A stretch of 64,000 nucleotides of DNA from Lepidostoma basale (taxonomy: Eukaryota; Arthropoda; Insecta; Trichoptera; Lepidostomatidae). Of the stretch, positions 9,356 through 19,145 are shown piece by piece (the stretch's first letter is position 1; each line of letters begins with the position of its first letter). The DNA is taken from positions 558,001 through 622,000 of the forward strand of contig JAHDVF020000050.1 of NCBI GenBank assembly GCA_022606425.2, read 5' to 3'. A model generated the notes under the pieces. The model saw only the letters and a list, made by a program, of their open reading frames with translations. It was not told the origin of the DNA and made no database searches. Both the position numbers and the translations under genes were made by a program.

Positions 9356-9785
9356 ATTACTATGGAATTCCACAGTGTTAATGCCTTAACTTTCACAAAG
9401 TTAATATTATTATTATGTATAGTTTTTCGGATACTTTCGTTGCTTCCATTGCTATTTAAACAAATTTCACTATTAAGCTATGATGATTTTGTTGTTGTTC
9501 TGATTTTGAAAATTTGGTTTGGTTCATGTGGTGCTCCCGTAAATTTGGAGATATTTCATATATAAGTGAATTGCTTTGGTCAATTTGATTGTTGTCACAC
9601 TTTATAATAGTTAATTTTGACACGTAATACGTTTGTACTGTTTTGATGTTACAATTATACAAGTTTTTTCGTTTCTATAAAGAATTTTGACAGACGTAAA
9701 AATAAATTTTTTATTTGTTCCAATGACAATTTGAATAATTTCTTCAATATTATTTTTAAGTTCATGCTGGTGTTGGTTTGTTTTA
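9356..9785. other. Unassigned AT-rich sequence
   Basis: It begins ACTATGGAATTCCACAGTGT, a block that also follows the family E end at 24665 and is related to 60215. Otherwise nothing was recognised. Confidence 0.35.
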
Positions 9786-9905
9786 AGTGCCTAATTACAG
9801 CTAAAAAAACGGTGGATACGTGTAACATAAACCAAATAGCCACTACCATCTAAAAAGAACAATTTGTGTTAAATTACTTTTGTTTTAGATTTATTTTGTG
9901 GGTGT
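9786..9905. repeat. Partial copy of the hAT-like repeat of 1-406
   Basis: GTGCCTAATTACAGCTAA, GGTGGATACGTGTAACATAA and TTAGATTTATTTTGTGGGTG match the first element in order, with one of its two internal units missing. It is interrupted at 9906 by the RTE-tailed SINE-like repeat. Confidence 0.6.
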
Positions 9906-9906
9906 T

Positions 9907-10085
9907 TTACGATCGAAGTGTGCGCGGGAGATGTCTATTGGTGGCGATGAGGTTCGCAACCCATCACACCGCATCTCCCGCGGGGCGAAAAGAAAAGGAT
10001 GGAGTGCCGCATCGGTTAAAGTGTGACAGTCCATTATTTCTGCCTACCCTTTCGGGGAGACGGCGTGATGGTTGGTTAGTTTGGT
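9907..10085 (+). mobile_element. SINE-like repeat with RTE-derived 3' tail
   Basis: The head (CGATCGAAGTGTGCGCGGGA, then a B-box-like GGTTCGCAACCC at 9952) is unlike RTE coding sequence. From about 10022 to the end it is the RTE 3' terminus (CAGTCCATTATTTCTGCCTA, GGGGAGACGGCGTGATGGTT). A second copy with the same junction is at 12645-12828. A shared head and tail in two copies suggest a non-autonomous element using the RTE machinery, as SINEs often do by 3'-tail sharing. Confidence 0.6.
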
Positions 10086-10099
10086 TAGCTATGATGAGA

Positions 10100-10735
10100 C
10101 CATTGCTTGTTTTGCTTTCTGCATATCATATTCATAAATATAAATGTTATCCTGTGTATTTCGTGGCTGGTTAAATTGGAAGGATTTCTCTTATATTTGC
10201 CATCGGATCTGTAAACATTGGAAGTTTTCATTTGTAATATCAATAAAAAAAATCTCTGTGCAAACGTTCCGTATCGTTTTCCTGCTATCGAATCGGTAAC
10301 CTCGAAATTCCCAAATTTGTCATTTCATCCGCGTGGTCCGCTTTAAAAAATCGCGTTTGTCAGTATGTCCAAAATAAACAGAAATTTGAAAATATATCGG
10401 GTTCAAGGGCGCAAAAAATCTGGTTCGGCTCGGGTTGAAATTATGTACACGTCGTTTGTGGAAAAAAATATGTTTCCCCGGCACATCTTCGTGATATGAA
10501 ATACTTTGTGCGAATTATGGTAATATTTCCATCAAAGATGTATGGGAGCAATGTGTGTCGGAGTGAACGCCTAACTTTATTCTGATACCCGGGTATCTTT
10601 TACGTTTTCGACTTTGAATATTTTACAAGATATTATTTATAACATGATTATATTATATTTTAAATTTTAGATAAAAGGCGTTAACACTGTGGAATTCCAT
10701 AATGACGAATTTGTATTAATTAAAACACTGTTTTT
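10100..10735. other. Unassigned sequence
   Basis: Mixed composition, no gene. Near the end (10690-10735), GGAATTCCATAATGACGAAT and AAAACACTGTTTTTTCCACT recur at 11125-11165 as part of the family G hammerhead repeat. Confidence 0.35.
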
Positions 10736-10744
10736 TCCACTTCT

Positions 10745-10945
10745 TTCACCCAAACACCTCCAGCCGCCACAACCGCTCAAAATCGATCCTCCTTCAGAGG
10801 AACACTCCGGGCCACACAATTCATGCCCCCGCATAAACTAACAACCCACCAAATCACCTTCCAACAATGTTCCCATCAGACGTAAGAGGAATAGCCACAT
10901 GAGCTGAACCTCTGTAAGCCAGATCTAAGTCTAAGTCTAAGTGTT
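10745..10945 (+). repeat. Dispersed repeat, copy 1 of 2
   Basis: About 190 bases, from AAACACCTCCAG through CAGAGGAACACTCCGGGCCA to a (CTAAGT)n tail at 10924-10945. The second copy is at 61495-61700 with a (CCAAGT)n tail. High identity and a simple hexamer tail suggest a LINE or SINE 3' end. No coding was recognised. Confidence 0.6.
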
Positions 10946-11124
10946 TAGAGTATACAGGGATTTCCACCGTTAACCAAAAAAGCTGTTATAGGACGCAGCA
11001 GTGCCCTTTCGTCAATTTTTGGCCCGTCCCTTATCCATGCCTTGCCTTGTCACCTTTATGGTGTGTTTTTTAGAAGTTTTATTATGAATTGTGAATGCCA
11101 TGTTTCGCTTGTTTAAAGCATTAT

Positions 11125-11235
11125 GACGAATTTTTATGAATTAAAACACTGTTTCTTCCACTTTTGAATTTATTTTTCTCGTCATGTTTCGAAGGCTGAA
11201 CCTTCATCATCAAGAGAACGATATAAACTAACCAA
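11125..11235 (-). repeat. PLE-type repeat with decayed hammerhead
   Basis: Minus strand (11214-11181): TTGATGA, T, hairpin GAAGG-TTCAG-CCTTC, GAAACATGAC. Two core or cleavage positions are changed (C3 to T, and the GT of helix III to GA). The flank TTCAAAAGTGGAAGAAACAG on the 3' side resembles the CAAAAGTGGAAG flank of family F at 58498 and 63341. Confidence 0.5.
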
Positions 11236-11375
11236 AATTATTACAAACTGAGTGCAAGAACCTAGAATTATATATAACATGTGTTAGTTAGGGCTAGTAC
11301 TAGGGAGATACCAATAGACATATCAATGGGTTAAATTTTGAAAGGATTTTTAAATGGTAGTATTGAGTTGAGGGT

Positions 11376-11376
<1 letters not shown>

Positions 11377-11409
<33 letters not shown>

Positions 11410-11568
11410 CTAATATCAAGGATTTACATCAATGATATTAGAATTTATTTTACAATCTTCAATGTGAGCAGAAAATAGCTCATTATTATGAAGAAGGAAT
11501 CTGGTCGTGTCCAGGCTTGAACCCATGTCCCCTGGATCAGGAGCCAAGCGTTCTATCCCCTAGACCTT
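11377..11568 (-). mobile_element. tRNA-derived SINE family 2
   Basis: On the minus strand it starts with GGTCTAGGGGATAGAACGC (A box) and GGGTTCAAGCCTGG (B box), then an AT-rich body, and ends in a long poly(A) (the T run at 11377-11404). A sister copy at 19146-19321 in the same orientation shares head and body. This is a retroposed tRNA-like gene head, not a functional tRNA. Confidence 0.75.
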
Positions 11569-11579
11569 TTATTGCTCTA

Positions 11580-11757
11580 TCTTTCCGGCGATGGCAGTGT
11601 GATTGTCACAATATCTCTGGTCTGGTGTAGAATTCACGTGACAGCAAAAGGCGATAGATTAGCTACCTATCACATGATGAGAATCAGTATAATATCTAAA
11701 AAACAAATTGTATACAGTAATCGGGTTCAAACGACCTGATGTATACAAGAAAAATAA
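11580..11757 (+). mobile_element. tRNA-derived SINE family 1, 5'-truncated
   Basis: It starts just after the B box (CCGGCGATGGCAGTGTGATT) and runs through the conserved body (TCTGGTGTAGAATTCACGTG, GATAGATTAGCTACCTATCA) to the tail GTATACAGTAATCGGGTTCA. Full-length relatives are at 21866-22108 (minus) and 23069-23255 (plus). Confidence 0.75.
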
Positions 11758-11761
11758 TAAT

Positions 11762-11999
11762 CTTCTTCTCAGTCGTATTCCTCGTGATTGAGGGTCGTGT
11801 CCATCCTGTGAACTATTCACTATTCACACGCCATGCGCTCCTGTCACCAGTCAGTCTCCAGGCTGCAGCTAATGAGAGACCAGTCAGATCCCTGATTTGA
11901 TCTGACCAGCGGCTGGGTGGTCGTCCTTGTGGTCGCCTTCCCTCCACTTTGCACACGATGATGAGCTTTTCAAGGTTATTGCCATCGTCCCGGGCTTCT
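11762..11999 (-). mobile_element. LINE family I, 3' end
   Basis: The minus-strand translation gives LEKLIIV, KVEGRRPQGRPPSRWSDQIR, GLSLAAAWRLTGDRSAWR, then a 3' end closing near 11765. Other copies are at 31725-31868 and 56235-57027 (plus) and 37968-38130 (minus). It abuts family H at 12000, where one probably inserted into the other. Confidence 0.65.
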
Positions 12000-12560
12000 T
12001 CTTCTTCTTATTCTCCTCCTAATAGACCTTTGGTCTGTTCCTGAAATCAGGCTGGCCTCTTTTAGAAGGTTGACTCCCAACTATCTCTCCATCTCTTCGG
12101 CGGTCTTCCGGGGGGACGATAGCCAGCAGGAATCTGATGCGCCACAGCGTGTAGGATTCTGGTGGGATCCATCCTCTGCGCGTGGGCATTCCAGTATCTT
12201 CTGCGTTGTCTGCCCCATCTCACGACATCCTCCACCTTGCAGATCTCGCGGATAGCTGTGTTCCTCACCGAATAGTCTTTCCTGCCATCATCCTAAGCGT
12301 CCTCATCTCCGCCATCCGTACTTTAGCCTTCGTTCTTGTGGTATCCGCTCTGGTCTCAATGGTATATGTCAGTATAGGCCTTACACAGGTTTTATATATT
12401 CTGATCTTACTGTCAGTTCTCATATACTTGTTTTTCCATATTACTCGTATACGAGTATCCTTGAGACAACCTGATACCGCCGAAGGCTTGTTGACTTGTC
12501 CTATTATTTCACTGTTTCAGGCTATGTGTCCAAAATATTTCAGCACTCTCTGAGAGCACA
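12000..12560 (-). mobile_element. LINE family H, C-terminal ORF2
   Basis: The minus-strand frame 12268-12062 reads IREICKVEDVVRWGRQRRRY, AHAQRMDPTR, YRPPGRPPKRWRDSW, stop. Upstream coding to about 12550 is broken. Only the post-RT tail remains. Related pieces are at 44680-44770, 47045-47165 and 47200-47610. Confidence 0.7.
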
Positions 12561-12644
12561 TCCGCGAGAGTGTTGACTTGGTAATAATAAATAAAGAAAA
12601 TAATAAATAAAAAAAATAATAAACAAATAAATATAGATAACTAA

Positions 12645-12828
12645 CTAACTAACTAACCATCACGCCGTCTCCCCGAAAGGGTAGGCAGAAAGAATGGACT
12701 GCCACACTTTAATCGATGCGGCACTCCATCCTTCTCTTTTCGCCATCGCGAGAGACGCGGTGTGATGGGTTGCGAACCTCATCGCCACCAAAAGGCATCT
12801 CCCGCGCACACTTCGATCGTTCAACGTA
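12645..12828 (-). mobile_element. SINE-like repeat with RTE-derived 3' tail, copy 2
   Basis: It is inverted relative to 9907-10085 and keeps the same head (ends CGCACACTTCGATCG), the same B-box-like GGGTTGCGAACC at 12770 and the same junction to the RTE tail, with a (TTAG)n end at 12640-12656. Length about 180 bases. No continuation into RTE coding is seen. Confidence 0.62.
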
Positions 12829-12929
12829 GATTAGTATTAGATAATTTATAGATTCGTTATCGAAATTCTTACTTCTTGTCACATCTTGTATCTTTTTGAT
12901 TACTCACCTCACCGAACATAATCAACATG

Positions 12930-12981
<52 letters not shown>

Positions 12982-13487
12982 CATCACGCCGTTTCCCCGA
13001 AGGGGTAGGCAGAAAGAATGGACTGCCACACTTTTCTTTCCCGACATATTTCTCTCGCTTCCTCAACATTCATACATCGTGTCATGCACGCGCGTCGATT
13101 TCTCTGACTCCTCACATGGCCGACATTCAATATTTGATTTATTTGATCGTGCCACGTTTTCCTTGGTCTTCCTCTATTTCTGGTTCCATTTACATCATTA
13201 ACATATAATTTTTACCATTCTTTCTTCATTCATTCTTTCGAAATGTCCAAACCATCTTAATGATCCTTTCATTATTTTGTTCATGACACCATCATTCGCA
13301 TCGCATTCACTTCTTACATTTTCATTCGACACTATATCATACACAGAGTATCCACACATTCGTCTAAGAGATCTCATTTCTACTGCATTTATTCTACTTT
13401 CATCCTTCTTTTGCCAGTTCCATGATTCGCTTCCATACATAAGGGTCGTTAGAAGAACACCATTGTGCACTGCCATTCTAGCTTTGA
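12930..13487 (-). mobile_element. RTE-like element with long (TTAG)n tail
   Basis: A twelve-unit (AACT)n array (12930-12977) is the 3' tail. The minus-strand coding remnant runs from 13487 to 12978. The frame 13476-13198 (92 codons) covers MAVHNGVLLTTLMYGSESWN to RWFGHFERMNEERMVK, then breaks near 13210. The body is very close to the copies at 59435-60140 and 40440-40970, so this subfamily amplified relatively recently. Confidence 0.8.
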
Positions 13488-13567
13488 ACCTAAATCTTCA
13501 TAATTTATATCATCTCCACATAAAAAATAAACGCTTCTTTGCATTTTATATCCTTGTTTCTCATCTT

Positions 13568-14235
13568 TCATTTCATTTCATTTAATTTCATATAATTTAT
13601 TTTGCTAATAATCACAAACATTACAGACATACAATTCCAAATCGTTTGCAATTACATTATAAACAGAGAAGCATTAAAAAAAATAAAAATTAAGCTTAAG
13701 AGTAAGAAAAAATCATAACATTGATATTGCATCCCTGAGGCAACTCACACTATCACGAAATATGTCGACCTCCGAGGCGATCCGATTAAGCAATAAGATT
13801 GCCCTACCCACAGGCATTACCATTGGCAGGTTGGTTCTGCAGCGTGGCAAATAAAACAATCTGTGCTGTCTTTGACGAAGGTAATTATCAGGGACAAATA
13901 GACCTACATCACTCAGGACATCCGAGTTCTGTATACGGCCGCCAATCAGCTGAAAGAAGTGAACTCCTAAGTGAATGTTCCTCCTTCTCTCCAATGATTG
14001 GTAGCTTAGTATACCTAGCAAGAATTCAGTCGGAAAGAGCCACGGGTAATAACCGCGCTCCCTGAGGTAAAGAAAGCGCAGAAATTTTTTCTGCACTCGC
14101 TCCACCATCAGAGAATATCGGATCCCAGGCGGTGACCAAATAACGGAACTATATTCCAGCCGACTTCTTACCAGGGAATTATACAACACTCAAAGTACCT
14201 GTGTGTTCGAAAATATCTTGGCATTCCTTATTGAT
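13568..14235 (-). mobile_element. CR1/jockey-type LINE family D, C-terminal ORF2
   Basis: The minus-strand frame 14189-13713 (158 codons) is open. It starts in the RT thumb region (LYNSLVRSRLEYSSVIWSP, RVQKKFLRF), passes through DVGLFVPDNYLRQRQHRLFY and ends DSVSCLRDAISML, stop. An untranslated stretch of about 110 bases ends in an (AAATG)n tail at 13568-13592. Related 3' ends are at 28847, 39243, 42075, 49315 and 57050. Confidence 0.75.
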
Positions 14236-14374
14236 TTTGTCCTGAAAATCTTTTTTTTTCATTTCTTACGGTGACTTCACTGTTTTAACTTGGAAGCACA
14301 CCGTTAGATCGAGTTCTAGCTATTATTTAAATCATTATGATTTTAACTAAATATGATTTTCTTTCTATTTTCAG
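14236..14374. other. Unassigned sequence before splice-like signals
   Basis: AT-rich, ending in the pyrimidine-rich TTTTCTTTCTATTTTCAG (14357-14374), a good match to an insect 3' splice site. Confidence 0.3.
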
Positions 14375-14486
14375 GTAAGTCGTACTACCCATTTCGAGAA
14401 CATTTGTCTGAAGAGAATGCCGTTTAAAATGCACTAAGGTAAGAATTTGAACAATGAATTTGGAAGCCTCATCGAAACTCATTGTG
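14375..14486 (+). other. Candidate short host exons with splice signals
   Basis: A pyrimidine tract and CAG end at 14374. A 64-base segment follows and closes at AAG|GTAAGA (donor at 14439). Then an ACAATG start (14454-14456) opens eleven codons up to GTG|GTAAGT (donor at 14487). The first segment has an open frame ending in TAA at 14427. The sequence matches no repeat here. It could be alternative 5' or 3' exons of a gene outside the window, or chance. No transcript evidence is available to me. Confidence 0.25.
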
Positions 14487-14924
14487 GTAAGTGTTTATGG
14501 AGGTATTTTTCATTAATATTAATACGTCGTTTTTCATAAATAATTAAAAAGGATTCATACGGGTATGTAGAGACGGGGTATCATACCGTAGACGGGAATG
14601 TAGAGTGTAGCGTACACCAATAATTTGTAAGCAATGAAGGGTTAAAATCATTTTTATCAATTTAAGTATAATCTTCGTTCGTTTTGCTTTTGATAAATCT
14701 TTTTACACTTGTCCTTAACTGAAATCTTTTGGAGTCAAATAACTCGGCACTTTAGTTCTATCCACTACGATATTTTTTGAAGAGGCGATAACGCCGACTT
14801 TCTGCCTGACCCACGGAATACTTTCTCGCAAGGGTAGGGACCCCATATTGTAGGGTCACCACCCTGTCGACAAATAGCAAAAAACCGCCTTGTTTATGCA
14901 TACAATTTTTCGAAAAAAAAGGAA
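14487..14924. other. Unassigned sequence
   Basis: No gene recognised. 14790-14890 is GC-richer with no partner in the window. Confidence 0.3.
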
Positions 14925-15640
14925 GCATGACAGTCTGCAACATTAGTGTAAACGGTGAAAATCTGGAACAAGTGGATGAATTTGTTTATTTAGGAAGTAT
15001 GTTTACAAAGGATGGGAGGGTGGAGAAGGATATTGAAAGAAGGGTTGGGGCAGGCAACAGAATAAATGGTGCACTTAAAGTTGTCATGGCAAACAAAAGC
15101 CTATCCAAAAAAGCTAAGATGGCAGTGCACAATGGTGTTCTTGTGCCGACCCTTATGTATGGAAGTGAAGCATGGAACTGGCAAAAGAAGGATGAAAGTA
15201 GAATAAATGCAGTAGAAATGAGATCTCTAAGACGAATGTGTGGCAAATCTGTTTATGATAGAGTGACAAATGCAAGTATAAGAAGTGAATGTGGTGCGAA
15301 TGAAAGTGTTATGAACAAAATAAGGAAAGGGTCATTAAGATGGTTTGGACACATGGAAAGAATGAGTGAAGACAGAATGGTAAAGAAGGTATATGTAAAC
15401 GGCGTGAACGGAGCTAGAAATAGAGGAAGGTCGAGGAAAACGTGGCACGATCAAATCAATCAAATATTGAATGTCGGTCACGTGAGGAGTCGGAAAAATC
15501 GACGTGCGTGCATGACAAGATGTATGAATGTAGAGGAAGCGAGAGACGTATGTCAGGAGAGAACAGTGTGGCGTTCCATTCTTTCTGCCTACCCCTCCGG
15601 GGAGACGGCGTGATGGTAAGTCAGTTAGTTAGTTAGAAAA
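14925..15640 (+). mobile_element. RTE-like element, best-preserved plus-strand C-terminal ORF2
   Basis: The frame 14927-15613 (228 codons) is fully open. It starts at ENLEQVDEFVYLGSMF (after the RT palm), then LMYGSEAWNWQKKDESRINA, RSLRRMCGKSVYDR, KGSLRWFGHMERM, a GRSRKTWHDQINQIL block and RSILSAYPSGETA, stop. The 3' end is GGGGAGACGGCGTGATGG plus TTAGTTAG. Palm, endonuclease and 5' parts are absent, so it cannot move by itself. The lack of stops suggests a younger insertion than its neighbours. Confidence 0.85.
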
Positions 15641-15679
15641 TGTTTTCTAGAAGTTTAGTTTATTATATTTTATGGAATT

Positions 15680-15968
15680 TACAGGTATTATGAACAAAAT
15701 TATGAAAGGATCGCTTCGTTGTTTCGGACATATCGAGCGTATGGATAGAGAAAAAATGGATAAGACAGTAAACGTTAACGATGAAAATGGACTATGGAGT
15801 CGAGGTAGACCTAGGAAAACATGGCATTACCAAATTAATCAAATTTGAAAGGTTGGTCATGTTAGAAACCGGAAGAATCGACGTGCGTGTATGACTCGCT
15901 GTATAAATGTGGATGAAGCCAGAGAGGTATATCAGGATAGAGTAGTGTGGCGTTCTATTCTCCCAGGG
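15680..15968 (+). mobile_element. RTE-like element, decayed 3' fragment
   Basis: From GGTATTATGAACAAAATTATG (MNKIMKGSL block) to AGTGTGGCGTTCTATTCTCC, with substitutions and in-frame stops (15847). It is closest to the copies at 25505 and 8030. The last 30 bases of the element are missing. Confidence 0.7.
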
Positions 15969-16430
15969 AAGAATGCTTAAAAAGATATATAAGTAGTGTG
16001 AATGGAATAATAAGTCAGGAAGGCCAAGGAAGACATTATTATTTTTTGTTGATATGATGATTTTGTTGCTCTTTACATCATGACAGCATGAGCCAAAAGG
16101 TATTATAGTTATAATCTATCGCCATTTTATTGTCACGTGAAGTCTTCACCAGACCAAAGACATTGTGACAATCACACTGCCTTTGCTGGGAATCGAACCC
16201 GGAACCTTCTGGGTGGCAGTCAATGAACTTATCACTCGGCCACAAAGGTCGTCTGGCATGACCAAAAGGTGGCCATGTTCGAAGTAGGAACAATCGACGA
16301 GTGTGCCTATGTTACTATGTCACTATGTGTGAATGTAGACGAGGCGCGAGAGTTATGTCAGGATAAAATAATATTGTGATCCATCCTCTCTGCCTACCCC
16401 TTCGGGGAAGCAGCGTGATGGTTAGTTAAA
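15969..16430 (+). mobile_element. RTE-like element split by a SINE
   Basis: The first piece (15969-16035) ends AGGCCAAGGAAGAC. The second (16256-16430) resumes CATGACCAAAAGGTGGCCAT and runs to the 3' end with TTAGTT. The intervening 220 bases are SINE family 1 in minus orientation, so the SINE is younger than this RTE copy. Confidence 0.7.
16036..16255 (-). mobile_element. tRNA-derived SINE family 1, nested in RTE
   Basis: On the minus strand the head GACGACCTTTGTGGCCGAGT (A box) and GGGTTCGATTCCC (B box at 16190-16202 inverted) are followed by the family body. The tail is replaced by an AT-rich (ATT)n-like stretch at 16036-16050. Confidence 0.72.
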
Positions 16431-16944
16431 AACAATGTTAATATTCATAAAAAAAAATCTAAAATAACCTAGTTTGAAGGCCGTGTGGTCACCCTAGTGT
16501 AAGGGGGCGTAGTGTGTAGGAAAGGAGCCGGCGGGATAGCGGTGGCCGAGATTACCGAAAATCCTTATCAAGTACCCATAAATGCCTCCCGCAGACACGG
16601 AGATTACGCGCCGCCTCTGTATTGAACCGGAATAATGTTTGTTTTTTTATTTAAATATCCCATTTTTCGCATTCACCTGACAGTTTGTAGGGATTTATTG
16701 CTTATTTGCACCTCATAACTTGCCCGCGCGGGCGGTCTTGCGTTGCGGGTTTCAGTTGCTTTTTATTAAAACGGCAGCACGTCTGTGGAATATGAAAACG
16801 TGTCTAACTACGCGCTTTATGAGTTATGACGTCTTAAACTATCGTATAATTGAATATATCACTTTTTATCAAATAGTGTATCAAACTTGACTACAGTGGG
16901 TCAGTATTGCATTTGAACTGCCGTAACGTTGAAAGTCTCTTCAA
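16431..16944. other. Unassigned sequence with GC-rich part
   Basis: 16490-16640 is GC-richer (GTGTGGTCACCCTAGTGTAA and following) and 16720-16780 contains CGCGCGGGCGG. No frame, repeat partner or RNA fold was recognised. Confidence 0.3.
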
Positions 16945-17505
16945 AATCTCTTGACCCAGATGTAGAGATAAAATGCAGAATTGAGACAGCAAGAGCTACA
17001 TTTAATAAAATCACTCTTCTGCAATGATAACATAAATTTGAAACTCCGCCAGAGAATGATCAAATGCCATGTGTGGTCTGTTTTATTGTATGAATGTGAA
17101 GCGCGGACTTTAAAAATCAAATCAATGAACAGACTAGAAATATTTGAAATGTGACTCTATCGCCGTATGCTCAGATTTCCCTGGTCAGATATGGTTACCA
17201 ATACCGAAAACCTGAGGCGAGCCCGTTGACAGGGAGCTGTTATCAATTATCAAGGTTCAAAGATATCTTATCTGGGTCATGTACTGCGTGGGGAAAAATA
17301 CCACCTTCTCCAACTGATATTGGAGGGGAAAATTGAGGGACGCCGAGGTTCCGGTAGGAGACAGATGCCCTGGTTGCGAAACGTGAGGGAGTGGACCGGC
17401 ATCTGAAGTGTGGAGGAGCTGTTCCGAGCGGCGCAGGGCAGGGACAGGTTGGCCGAGGTGATTGCCAACGTTTGTGGGACTCGGCAGGGCACTTAAAGAT
17501 GAAGA
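16945..17505 (+). mobile_element. LINE family F, C-terminal ORF2 remnant
   Basis: The plus-strand translation in broken frames gives an LRQRMIKCHVWSVLLYECEA-like start, KISYLGHVLRGEKYHLLQLI, GKIEGRRGSGRRQMPWLRN, VREWTGI (then a stop), and an AAQGRDRLAEVIANV end. It is the same family as 7580-8010 but more complete at the 5' side. At least three in-frame stops are present. Confidence 0.7.
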
Positions 17506-17524
17506 ATATTTCATAAAATAATTC

Positions 17525-17640
17525 ATTTCTTATATTTTTGTTCGACACTCTTTCATACACAGTTTTCATTTCTACTGCATTTGTTCTACTTTCATCCTTC
17601 TTTTTCCAGTAACATGCTTCATTTCTATGCAAATTTATAT
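17525..17640 (-). mobile_element. RTE-like fragment
   Basis: TTCTACTGCATTTGTTCTAC and CATCCTTCTTTTTCCAGTAA match the EAWNWQKKDESRINAVEM block in minus orientation. Both ends are lost. Confidence 0.6.
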
Positions 17641-17822
17641 TTCTTTTATCTTTTTGGAAAAATAAATAAATAAAATATTGTGAAATCTCAAATGACATTT
17701 GCCTACCGTCGCCATCTTGTTGCTCAATTATGTAAATATGGAGTGGAAAGCAACGCTTGATTTCAATAAGTTATTGATCAAATGTTTTTAAAAGATTGAT
17801 CAATTATGAATCCACAACACAA

Positions 17823-17911
17823 AGTGATATAAAATATTCGCTGTTGTTTTAAGAATCCGAAAATACCGTGATATAGAATATTCGCTGTTGTTTAAAGAAT
17901 CCGAAAATACC
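17823..17911 (+). repeat. 44-base tandem duplication
   Basis: GTGATATAAAATATTCGCTG...AATCCGAAAATACC occurs at 17823 and again at 17868. The second copy leads directly into LINE family C coding (KNPKIPFNL), so the duplication was made from the start of that LINE copy. Confidence 0.65.
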
Positions 17912-18640
17912 CTTTAACTTGAAAATGAGATTATTCAACGCATGTGTTCTGTCAGTGTTTACTTATGGTATTGAGACAGTTACAATGTCAAGTGCCAACA
18001 AGCTGAGAGCAATAGAGAGACATGTTGTGTATCAGCTTGCGGGACAGAGTCAGAAATGAGGACATACGAGTCAAGACTAGGGTCTCCGACGTCACCATGT
18101 TGGCGTTGGGCGGGACACGTTGCTCGTGACCCAGATGAAAAGTGGATAAGGCGACTGCTGTGCTAGTACCCGAGGACGGCAAAGCGTGGAAATGGGCGCC
18201 CACAGTGTTGGCGCGACGATATCCGGAAGATTGCGGGAAGTGTCTGGATGCGGATCGCCCAGGACAGAACTTACTTACTTCCTATGGCCATACAACTCTT
18301 GAAGAGTTTAACCTCCTTCGATCCAGTATGGGTGATCCGTCCGAAGATCGATACGGCTATTTTATCATAAGGTCTCGTTACTATGTGTTTTTTTATGTGG
18401 TTCGATAGTAAGTCAGACGCACAACCCCCAATATGAATGGAGGACCGCACCTGCCGTTGGTCAGCGGGTTCATCGGACCTAGCCAAGAGGACTGGTATAC
18501 ATATCCATCGACCGTTCCCCTTTCCGCCACCTGGGGACGCTCCCCTACGCTGTGGTAGGCCAGCGCTCAGGACAGAAAGGAGTGGATAATACGAGAAGAG
18601 GCCTACGTTCAGGAGTGGACGGTCACAACAAGCTGAAGAA
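17895..18640 (+). mobile_element. LINE family C, C-terminal ORF2, split by another LINE
   Basis: The translation follows the family seen at 21207-21782: FNACVLSVFTYGIETVTMS, SLRDRVRNEDIRVKT-like, RWAGHVARDPDEKWIRRLL, a DDIRKIAGSVWMRIAQDR end, and finally REEAYVQEWTVTTS (18596-18637), in several frames. It is interrupted at 18270-18567 by a family B LINE with a target duplication. Confidence 0.7.
18270..18567 (-). mobile_element. LINE family B, nested, with 10-base target duplication
   Basis: CAGGACAGAA stands on both sides (18260-18269 and 18568-18577). Inside, the minus strand ends ...AAGAGTTGTATGGCCATAGG plus (AAGT)n, the same 3' terminus as at 7500-7535. Upstream sequence is diverged, and the frame 18486-18271 is partly open but is not the family reading frame throughout. 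Confidence 0.75.
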
Positions 18641-18889
18641 GGAGAAGCTGTTGTTTACAGCTTACAGTTTTAAAATCTGTTCTTGTACGAATTCCAGCAG
18701 GTAACTGACTATTTTATTAATTCACAAGACCTCTCGATTTTCAACTCGGCGCATGCGAGGGAATGTATTATGTAAATACGATTTATTTCACAACTGAGTA
18801 GGGTCCGATACATTATTGTTGACCGTACGTAATGAATCCACGTCACGGGTTTTTAAATGAATTTTTTTTGTAATCTAGCCATTTATAAT

Positions 18890-19045
18890 TCTTACTCTGT
18901 ATCAAATGATTTTACTGAAATCTCTTGATGGAAGTTCATTTTAAATAATAATTAAATAAAACGATGTTTTTGAAACCGGTCGCTGTCTAAATAAAGACAA
19001 AAGTGGAAGTAGTTAAAAAACATCGTTTTATTTAATTATTACTTA
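18890..19045 (+). repeat. Family F PLE-type repeat, truncated
   Basis: The left end ATTAAATAAAACGATGTTTT (18951) runs directly into TGAAACCGGTCGCTG (18973-18987), the second half of a hammerhead. It then has AAATAAAGACAAAAGTGGAA and the right end AACATCGTTTTATTTAATTA. The first core half is deleted. The upstream block GATTTTACTGAAATCTCTT is shared with 52711. Confidence 0.6.
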
Positions 19046-19145
19046 CTCTGTATTGTTTACACATAATTTATGTACGCAGGTATTTTTTGAATTATTTCAG
19101 CAAGATTTATATGCGTGCGCCGTATTGTTAACCACTTTTTTATTT

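Noticed and set aside
11490..11568. Functional tRNA gene
   Set aside because: The A and B boxes are present, but the sequence continues into a repeated body with poly(A) and has a sister copy. It is a SINE head.
12930..12977. (TTAG)n as telomeric repeat
   Set aside because: The insect telomere unit is TTAGG. This is a four-base tail that always follows the RTE 3' end.
14986..15246. Antisense open frames over RTE copies (also 25758-26339, 59754-60146, 13277-13585)
   Set aside because: They recur wherever the RTE coding region lies on the other strand and reflect its codon composition.
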